Assembly (NCBI RefSeq): GCF_001414055.1
Contig: NZ_CP013002.1
Location: forward strand, 1,860,001-1,924,000
From: Caulobacter henricii
GTDB lineage: Bacteria; Pseudomonadota; Alphaproteobacteria; Caulobacterales; Caulobacteraceae
DNA: 64,000 nt
Direction of reading: 5' to 3'
A program made the position numbers and the translations under genes. The notes beneath the pieces were generated by a model. It was not told the origin of the DNA. It saw only the letters and a program-made list of their open reading frames with translations, and made no database searches. Below, piece after piece: positions 58,374 through 64,000 of this stretch (positions are counted from its first letter, which is position 1; every line of letters starts with the position of its first letter).

Positions 58374-59774
58374 CTAGATGTGCAGCACCCGGCCGTACGC
58401 ATCGAGCGCGGCTTCGTGCATGGCTTCCGACATGGTCGGGTGAGCGTAGACGATTCCGTGCAGGTCTTCCTCGGTCGCCTCCAGCGTGATGGCGGTGACG
58501 AAGCCCTGGATCATCTCGGTCACTTCGTGGCCGATCATGTGTGCACCGATCAGCGCGCCGGTCTTGCCGTCGAACACCGTCTTGACGAAGCCCTCGGTCT
58601 CGCCGGCGGCCACGGCCTTGCCGTTGACCTTGAACGGGAAGCGGCCGGCCTTCATGTCGATGCCGGCGGCCTTGGCGGCGGCTTCGGTGTAGCCCACCGA
58701 GGCGACCTGCGGGTTGGCATAGGTGCAGCCCGGGATCGGCGAATGGACGGCCGGGGTCTTGTAGCCGGCGATGAATTCGGCGGCGTGGATACCTTCGTGG
58801 CTGGCCTTGTGGGCGAGCCAGGGCGCGCCGGCGACGTCACCGATGGCGTAGAGGCCCGGAACGTTTGTTTCGCCGTGCTTGCCGGTGACGACGTGGCCGC
58901 GATCGGTGGTCAGGCCCACCGCTTCGGTGCCTTCGGTATTGGGCACGATGCCGATAGCAACGATGCACTTCTCGGCCGTCAGTTGCTCGGCCTTGCCGCC
59001 GACCTCGACCGACACCGAGACGCCCGTGGCGGTCTTGTCGATCTTGGTGACCTTGGCACCGACTCGGAACTTGATCCCCCGCTTCTCGAAGGCCTTTTGA
59101 GCAGCCTTGGACACCTCGGCGTCCTCGACCGGCATGATGCGGTCAACGGCTTCGACGACGGTCACTTCGGCACCGAGGGCGCGATAGAAGCTTGCAAACT
59201 CGATGCCGATGGCACCCGAGCCGATCACCACCAGCGACTTGGGCATGGTCTTCGGTGCCAGGGCGTCGCGATAGGTCCAGACCTTGTCGCCGTCCGAAAC
59301 CGCGCCGATGGCGGGGATGTTCCGGGCACGCGCGCCGCTGGCCAGGATCACGTTCTTCGCCTGGATCGTACGGCTGCCGCCGGCCTTCAGGGCCACGACC
59401 ACCTTCGGAGCCGGGGTCCCCTTTTCGAGCTTGGCATCGCCCTCGATCACTTCGATCTTGTGCTTCTTCATCAGGAAGGCGATGCCGCCCGACATGGTCT
59501 TGGCCACGCCGCGCGAGCGCTCGATGATCTTGGTGAAGTCGAAGGAGGGCTTCTCGACCGACAGGCCATAGGCGTCAAGGTGCGACAACTGCTCGAAGAT
59601 CTCGCCGGACTTCAACAGGGCCTTCGTCGGGATACAGCCCCAGTTCAGGCAGATGCCGCCCAGGTTTTCCCGCTCGACGATCGCCGTCTTCAGGCCCAGT
59701 TGGCTGGCGCGAATGGCGGCCACATAGCCGCCAGGACCAGCGCCGATGACGACGACATCGAATTCCGTGGACAT
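58374..59774 (-). CDS. lpdA: Dihydrolipoyl dehydrogenase
   Basis: E3 subunit shared by pyruvate and 2-oxoglutarate dehydrogenase complexes, re-oxidising dihydrolipoyl groups with NAD. FAD motif VVIGAGPGGYVAAIRA, redox disulfide GGICLNWGCIPTKALL, NAD motif VVIGSGAIGIEFASFY, and the C-terminal catalytic AHPTMSEAMHEAA (His-Glu pair) are all present. At 466 residues it is normal. It follows gpx and pdhC on the same strand, so a dedicated E3 for the pyruvate complex is likely. A hairpin lies in the 82-base gap to gpx. Confidence 0.97.
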   Translation of the reverse strand: MSTEFDVVVIGAGPGGYVAAIRASQLGLKTAIVERENLGGICLNWGCIPTKALLKSGEIFEQLSHLDAYGLSVEKPSFDFTKIIERSRGVAKTMSGGIAFLMKKHKIEVIEGDAKLEKGTPAPKVVVALKAGGSRTIQAKNVILASGARARNIPAIGAVSDGDKVWTYRDALAPKTMPKSLVVIGSGAIGIEFASFYRALGAEVTVVEAVDRIMPVEDAEVSKAAQKAFEKRGIKFRVGAKVTKIDKTATGVSVSVEVGGKAEQLTAEKCIVAIGIVPNTEGTEAVGLTTDRGHVVTGKHGETNVPGLYAIGDVAGAPWLAHKASHEGIHAAEFIAGYKTPAVHSPIPGCTYANPQVASVGYTEAAAKAAGIDMKAGRFPFKVNGKAVAAGETEGFVKTVFDGKTGALIGAHMIGHEVTEMIQGFVTAITLEATEEDLHGIVYAHPTMSEAMHEAALDAYGRVLHI

Positions 59775-59828
59775 GGTGTTCTTACCCTAGCTTGAACGTC
59801 GCCCGAGGGGAGCCGGGCGGCCTCGATC

Positions 59829-59848
59829 GATCGGCCTGCAAGCCGATC
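59829..59848 (-). other. Intercistronic hairpin between gpx and lpdA
   Basis: GATCGGC and GCCGATC form a 7-base stem with a 6-base loop, 9 bases after the gpx stop (TAA at 59857). No U-run follows, so it is more likely an RNA stability or processing element than a terminator. Confidence 0.4.
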
Positions 59849-59856
59849 CGGGAGAA

Positions 59857-60333
59857 TTAGAGCAGCGCCTCGACCGCAACCTTGAGGTCTTCGGGTTTGG
59901 TGGTGGGAGCAAACCGCTCGACGACTTCGCCGTCGCGGCCGATCAGGAACTTGGTGAAGTTCCACTTGATGCCCTCGGTGCCCAGCACGCCCTTCTGTTC
60001 CTTCTTCAGGAACGCATAGAGCGGATGGGCCGAGGGGCCGTTGACGTCGATCTTGGCCAGCATCGGGAAGGTCACGTCATAGGTCAGCGAGCAAAAGCTG
60101 GCGATCTCTTCGGCGTTCCCAGGCTCCTGAGCGCCGAACTGATTGCAGGGGAAGCCCAGGACGGTCAGGCCGCGATCCTTGTAGTCGCGGTAAAGCGCCT
60201 CAAGGCCCTCATACTGCGGAGTGAACCCGCACTTGCTGGCCGTGTTGACGATCAGCAGAACCTGCCCGCGATAGTCGGCCAGGCTCACGTCCTGGCCGTC
60301 CAGCGTCTTGGCCGAGTAGTCATAGACCGACAT
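59857..60333 (-). CDS. Glutathione peroxidase family (cysteine type)
   Basis: A 158-residue thiol peroxidase of the GPx family. The active-site cysteine (not selenocysteine) is Cys35 in [15 protein letters not shown]. Gln in [12 protein letters not shown] and Trp in [10 protein letters not shown] complete the catalytic tetrad. FPCNQF contains the likely resolving cysteine, so thioredoxin rather than glutathione is the probable reductant, as in BtuE-like enzymes. No signal peptide. It sits within the pdh-lpd run, 25 bases after pdhC; a role in protecting the complex from peroxide is an inference. Confidence 0.93.
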   Translation of the reverse strand: MSVYDYSAKTLDGQDVSLADYRGQVLLIVNTASKCGFTPQYEGLEALYRDYKDRGLTVLGFPCNQFGAQEPGNAEEIASFCSLTYDVTFPMLAKIDVNGPSAHPLYAFLKKEQKGVLGTEGIKWNFTKFLIGRDGEVVERFAPTTKPEDLKVAVEALL

Positions 60334-60358
60334 GGCGCTCTCCTGCCCTTTCCTTTGA

Positions 60359-61642
60359 TCAAACGATCAGGGTCAGCGGCTCTTCGATCAGCGGCTTGAA
60401 GGCCGCCAGGAACTTGGCACCAATCGCGCCGTCGACCACGCGGTGGTCGCAGGTCAAGGTCACGGTCATCACAGTGGCCACGGCCAGCTGACCGTTCTTG
60501 ACCACTGGACGCTGCTCGCCGGCCCCCACGCTCATGATCGCGCCCTGCGGCTCGTTGATGATCGAGGCGAAGGCCTTGATCCCGAACATGCCCAGGTTGG
60601 AAACCGAGAAGGTGCCGCCCTGGAATTCCTCGGGCTTCAGCTTCTTTGCCTTGGCGCGGGCCGCCAGATCCTTCACCTCGGCCGAGATCTGGGCCAGGCC
60701 CTTGGTTTCGGCGGCACGGACGATCGGGGTGATCAGGCCACCGTCGATGGCCACAGCCACGGCGATGTCAGCATGCTTGTGCATGGCGATGCCCTCCGGC
60801 GTGTAGGAGGCATTGGCCTCAGGCACGCGCTTCAGGGCCACGGCCACGGCCTTGATGATGATGTCATTGACCGACACCTTCACGCCCTGGTCACCCAGCA
60901 GGCTGTTGATCTTGCCGCGCGCCGCCAGCAGGGCATCGACCTCGAGATCGATGGTCAGCGGGAAGTGCGGCACGTCGCGGAAGCTGTCGGTCAGACGCCG
61001 CGCGATCGTCTTGCGCATGCCGTCGAGCGGCACCAGGTCGTAGGAGCCAGCGGGGATGCCCATCTGCTCCAGCGACAGGACCTGACGCGGAGCCGCAGCA
61101 GCCGGGGCCGGCGCAGCAGCGGGTGCCGCCTTGGCCGCCGGTGCGGCCACTGGGCCGCCCTTGGCTGCATTTTCCACGTCCGCCCTGACCACACGGCCAT
61201 GCGGGCCACTGCCCTTGACCGTCTTCAGATCCAGACCAGCGGCCTGGGCCAGACGGCGGGCCAGCGGCGAGGCGAAAACCCGAGAACTATCGGCGACGAC
61301 CGGAGCCGGTGCTGCCGCAACCGGCGCAGCGGCAGCGGGTGCAGCGGCCTTGGGCGCTTCAGTGGCCGGAGCGGCGGCCGGCGACGGAGCCAGGTTCTCA
61401 CCCTCTCCGGCCAGCTTGGCGATCAGGGCATTGACCTTGACGTTCTCGGTGCCGGCCTCGACCAGAATGGCCTCGACCACGCCCTCGTCGACGGCTTCGA
61501 CTTCCATCGTCGCCTTGTCGGTTTCGATCTCGGCGATCACGTCGCCGGCCTTGACGGTGTCACCCACCTTCACGTGCCACTTGGCGAGGGTCCCCTCCTC
61601 CATGGTGGGCGACAGGGCGGGCATCAGGATGTCGATCGACAT
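60359..61642 (-). CDS. pdhC: Pyruvate dehydrogenase E2, dihydrolipoyl acetyltransferase
   Basis: Core of the pyruvate dehydrogenase complex, 427 residues. An N-terminal lipoyl domain (residues 1-80) has the lipoylated Lys43 in [12 protein letters not shown]. An Ala/Pro-rich flexible linker follows, then a peripheral-subunit-binding domain (about 125-160, [17 protein letters not shown]) and an Ala-rich linker. The acetyltransferase domain (about 200-427) contains the catalytic [12 protein letters not shown]. The lipoyl domain is almost identical to that on PdhB. A 161-base gap to pdhB holds a short coupled ORF. Confidence 0.96.
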   Translation of the reverse strand: MSIDILMPALSPTMEEGTLAKWHVKVGDTVKAGDVIAEIETDKATMEVEAVDEGVVEAILVEAGTENVKVNALIAKLAGEGENLAPSPAAAPATEAPKAAAPAAAAPVAAAPAPVVADSSRVFASPLARRLAQAAGLDLKTVKGSGPHGRVVRADVENAAKGGPVAAPAAKAAPAAAPAPAAAAPRQVLSLEQMGIPAGSYDLVPLDGMRKTIARRLTDSFRDVPHFPLTIDLEVDALLAARGKINSLLGDQGVKVSVNDIIIKAVAVALKRVPEANASYTPEGIAMHKHADIAVAVAIDGGLITPIVRAAETKGLAQISAEVKDLAARAKAKKLKPEEFQGGTFSVSNLGMFGIKAFASIINEPQGAIMSVGAGEQRPVVKNGQLAVATVMTVTLTCDHRVVDGAIGAKFLAAFKPLIEEPLTLIV

Positions 61643-61654
61643 TGAGTGTCTTCC

Positions 61655-61804
61655 TCAAGCGTTCGGGACGTTGTCGGCCGGGCCGGCGTCCGCGCGATCT
61701 CGCCTTGCAGCGAGGCTTAGTTCTTGGCCGGATTCGATACGGCTCACATCCGACAGATATGCAGGGATCCCTGCCATCCCGCCAGACATGAGCCGCATCG
61801 GCAT
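61655..61804 (-). CDS. Candidate small ORF in the pdhB-pdhC gap (49 aa)
   Basis: The ATG at 61804 overlaps the pdhB stop as TGATG, a typical reinitiation arrangement, and the TGA at 61655 lies 12 bases before pdhC. It encodes [20 protein letters not shown], then SRIESGQELSLAARRDRA and DAGPADNVPNA. No known family recognised. It has two more in-frame ATGs near the front (codons 3 and 6). It fills nearly all of an otherwise empty 161-base gap. Could be a genuine small protein or only a coupling leader for pdhC. Confidence 0.45.
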   Translation of the reverse strand: MPMRLMSGGMAGIPAYLSDVSRIESGQELSLAARRDRADAGPADNVPNA

Positions 61805-63147
61805 CAGCGGTAACAGACCGTCTTGGCTGCCTTTACGATCTTCTCGACCGACGGCAGGCTGAGGGCCTCGAGGTTTGCCGCATAGGGCAGCGGCACGTCT
61901 TCCTGGTGTACGCGCAGGGGCGGTGCATCCAGATAGTCGAAGCCGTGCTCGGTGATGCGGGCCACGATCTCGGCCCCGACGCCCATCGGGCCCCAGCCTT
62001 CTTCGGCAGTGACCAGACGGTTGGTCTTCTTGACGCTTTCCAGGATGGTGGCGTGGTCCATCGGGCGAATAGTCCGCAGGTCGATGACTTCAGCGGAAAT
62101 GCCTTCAGCGGCCAGTGCCTCGGCGGCCTTAAGGCAGAAACCCACCATCCGGCTGTAGGCCACCAGAGTGACATCCGTGCCTTCGCGGCGGACCTTGGCC
62201 TTGCCGATCGGCACGACATAGTCCTCGACGTCCGGGATATCGAACTCCAGCCCGTACATCATCTCGTGTTCGAGGAAGACGATGGGGTTGGGGTCGCGGA
62301 TGGCCGCTTTCAGCAGGCCCTTGGCGTCAGCGGCGTCATACGGCGCGATGACCTTCAGACCGGGGACGTTGCCGTACCAGGCTGCATAGTCCTGGCTGTG
62401 CTGGGCACCCACGCGCGAGGCCGCACCGTTGGGACCCCGGAACACGATCGACGACTTGATCTGACCGCCCGACATGTAGAGCGTCTTGGCCGCCGAGTTG
62501 ATGATGTGGTCAATCGCCTGCATGGCGAAGTTCCAGGTCATGAACTCGACGATGGGCTTCAGCCCCGCCATCGCCGCGCCGACGCCCATGCCGGCAAAGC
62601 CGTGCTCGGTGATCGGTGTGTCGATGACACGCTTGTCGCCGAACTCCTGCAGCAGGTCGCGGCTAACCTTGTAGGCCCCCTGATACTGGGCGACTTCCTC
62701 GCCCATCAGGAACACGCGATCGTCGCGACGCATCTCTTCAGCCATGGCGTCGCGCAGGGCGTCGCGCACCGTGATCTTCTTCATCGGCGTGCCGGTCGGA
62801 ATTTCCGGATCGGCAAAGCTCGAGGCCGAAGCGACGGGCGTTGCCGCAGCGACCGGCGCGGCCGCTTCAACGACGACGGGCGCAGGTGCCGAGGGCGTAG
62901 CCCCGGCTTCGCCGGCCAGACGTGCGATCGGCGTATTGACCTTCACGTTCTCGGAACCGGCAGCGATCAGGATGGCTTCCACCACGCCCTCATCGACGGC
63001 TTCGACTTCCATCGTTGCCTTGTCGGTCTCGATTTCGGCGATCACGTCGCCGGCCTTGATGGTGTCGCCTTCCTTGACCAACCACTTGGCCAGGGTGCCC
63101 TCTTCCATGGTCGGCGAAAGGGCAGGCATGAGGATGTCCAGGCTCAC
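61804..63147 (-). CDS. pdhB: Pyruvate dehydrogenase E1 beta, with N-terminal lipoyl domain
   Basis: The E1 beta subunit that, with alpha, decarboxylates pyruvate on thiamine diphosphate. Residues 1-80 form a lipoyl domain with Lys43 ([12 protein letters not shown]), an alphaproteobacterial fusion. An Ala-rich linker leads to the transketolase-like domain from about 120: REDLRD-type start [35 protein letters not shown], and the C-terminal transketolase domain with [18 protein letters not shown]. At 447 residues it fits. Its start overlaps the pdhA stop; its stop overlaps a small ORF. Confidence 0.96.
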   Translation of the reverse strand: MSLDILMPALSPTMEEGTLAKWLVKEGDTIKAGDVIAEIETDKATMEVEAVDEGVVEAILIAAGSENVKVNTPIARLAGEAGATPSAPAPVVVEAAAPVAAATPVASASSFADPEIPTGTPMKKITVRDALRDAMAEEMRRDDRVFLMGEEVAQYQGAYKVSRDLLQEFGDKRVIDTPITEHGFAGMGVGAAMAGLKPIVEFMTWNFAMQAIDHIINSAAKTLYMSGGQIKSSIVFRGPNGAASRVGAQHSQDYAAWYGNVPGLKVIAPYDAADAKGLLKAAIRDPNPIVFLEHEMMYGLEFDIPDVEDYVVPIGKAKVRREGTDVTLVAYSRMVGFCLKAAEALAAEGISAEVIDLRTIRPMDHATILESVKKTNRLVTAEEGWGPMGVGAEIVARITEHGFDYLDAPPLRVHQEDVPLPYAANLEALSLPSVEKIVKAAKTVCYR

Positions 63148-64000
63148 TGGGCGGCCTCCAGATAAACGTCGGTGTACAGTTCAGACGGATCCGGCTCGGG
63201 GCTGGTCCGGGCGAATTCAGCCGCTTCGGCAACGATGCGCTTCACGTCGGCGTCGATGCCCTTCAGGTCGTCTTCGGTGACGCCGGCCGCAGCCAGGCGT
63301 TCCTTGATGTGGTCGATGGGGTCGCGGGTCTGCTTGACCTCGTCGACCTCTTCCTTGGAGCGATACTTGGCCGGGTCCGACATCGAGTGACCGCGATAGC
63401 GATAGGTCTTCATCTCGAGGATGTAGGGGCCCTGGCCGCTGGCCGCGTGCTCGCGGGCGCGGGCTCCGGCTTCGCGCACGGCCACCACATCCATGCCGTC
63501 GATCTCCTCGCCCGGGATCCGGAACGAGACACCGCGCTTGTGGAAGGCGGTTTCAGAGGCTGAGCGCTCAACGCTCGTGCCCATGGCATATTGATTGTTC
63601 TCGATCACGTACACGACCGGCAGCTTCCACAGCTGGGCCATGTTGAAGCTCTCATAGACCTGGCCCTGGTTGGCCGCACCGTCACCGAAATAGGCGTAGG
63701 AGACGTTGCCATTGCCCTTGTAGTGGTTGGCCAGTGCCAGGCCGGTGCCAAGCGCCACCTGGGCCCCAACGATACCGTGACCGCCGTAGAAGCCGGTCTC
63801 GATGTCAAACATGTGCATCGAGCCGCCTTTGCCGCGCGAGGAGCCTCCAGCGCGACCGGTCAGTTCAGCCATGACCTCGCGAGGATCCATCCCAGCGGCC
63901 AGCATGTGACCGTGATCGCGGTAACCGGTGATGATCTGGTCGCCCTTGGAGGAGATCGACTGCATGCCGACCGCAATGGCTTCCTGGCCGATATAGAGGT
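63144..64000 (-). CDS. pdhA: Pyruvate dehydrogenase E1 alpha (5' end outside window)
   Basis: The thiamine-diphosphate subunit of E1. About 285 C-terminal residues are inside; the frame stays open to the window edge, reading [17 protein letters not shown] across 63965. The ThDP motif [20 protein letters not shown] (GDG...N) is present, as are the phosphorylation-loop-like [19 protein letters not shown] and the [11 protein letters not shown] segment with catalytic His. The internal ATG at 63965 is not the true start. It leads the operon pdhA-pdhB-small ORF-pdhC-gpx-lpdA. Confidence 0.95.
   Translation of the reverse strand, partial: LYIGQEAIAVGMQSISSKGDQIITGYRDHGHMLAAGMDPREVMAELTGRAGGSSRGKGGSMHMFDIETGFYGGHGIVGAQVALGTGLALANHYKGNGNVSYAYFGDGAANQGQVYESFNMAQLWKLPVVYVIENNQYAMGTSVERSASETAFHKRGVSFRIPGEEIDGMDVVAVREAGARAREHAASGQGPYILEMKTYRYRGHSMSDPAKYRSKEEVDEVKQTRDPIDHIKERLAAAGVTEDDLKGIDADVKRIVAEAAEFARTSPEPDPSELYTDVYLEAAQ

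Noticed and set aside
58380..59795. 471-codon plus-strand open frame
   Set aside because: Exact antisense shadow of lpdA, rich in Gly/Asp/His as expected from a mirrored coding frame.

Overview
This is a chromosomal window from an alphaproteobacterium, most likely family Caulobacteraceae (Caulobacter/Phenylobacterium group). The assignment rests on gene order and marker proteins. The block pyrH-frr-uppS-cdsA-dxr-rseP-bamA-skp-lpxD-fabZ-lpxA-lpxI-lpxB uses LpxI rather than LpxH. PopA, a cell-cycle c-di-GMP effector of Caulobacter, is present with its signature residues. The order dusB-ntrBC-ntrYX-hfq-hflX-mazG, a fused ispDF, and a PdhB carrying its own lipoyl domain are also alphaproteobacterial traits. 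The DNA is GC-rich, genes are tightly packed, and many starts overlap the previous stop (ATGA or GTGA). No phage, insertion sequence, rRNA or CRISPR array was seen, and composition looks uniform.

Layout. (1) 1-12.4 kb, plus strand: translation recycling and envelope biogenesis, covering isoprenoid carrier, phospholipid precursor, site-2 protease, outer-membrane protein assembly and lipid A steps, closed by a bidirectional terminator at 12.4 kb. (2) 12.4-19.5 kb: gltA and gltX (minus), divergent comEC (plus), then popA with a DsbA-like oxidoreductase gene (minus). (3) 19.8-28.4 kb: a class III CoA-transferase/racemase, a YihY membrane protein, a minus-strand trio (rsmC, rsuA, tusA-like), tRNA-Ser(UGA), then rlpA-tmk-holB-tatD-MBL hydrolase. 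(4) 28.5-35.2 kb: pyrC, a LysR regulator facing a dabB-dabA inorganic-carbon uptake pair across a perfect inverted repeat, and a SOUL heme-binding gene with a frameshifted signal peptide. (5) 35.4-40.9 kb: an ORF remnant, btuB behind a cobalamin riboswitch, a secreted protein of unknown function, an MFS symporter, and mazG broken by a one-base insertion. (6) 40.9-50.8 kb, minus: the nitrogen two-component cluster with dat, hfq and hflX. (7) 50.9-56.8 kb: ispDF, cinA, lipA with a COQ10-like gene, a lipoprotein hydrolase without its serine, and an acyl-CoA/ACP synthetase. (8) 56.9-64 kb, minus: pdhA-pdhB-pdhC-gpx-lpdA plus a DUF6880-like gene, with a 49-codon unannotated ORF coupled to the pdhB stop.

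Most of the window is core housekeeping DNA. I did not find a clearly novel multi-gene system. The items most worth checking are the LysR-dabBA unit and its operator, the small ORF inside the pdh operon, the two single-base frameshifts (mazG and SOUL), the Ser-to-Ala hydrolase, and the unexplained palindrome and coding remnant on either side of btuB.
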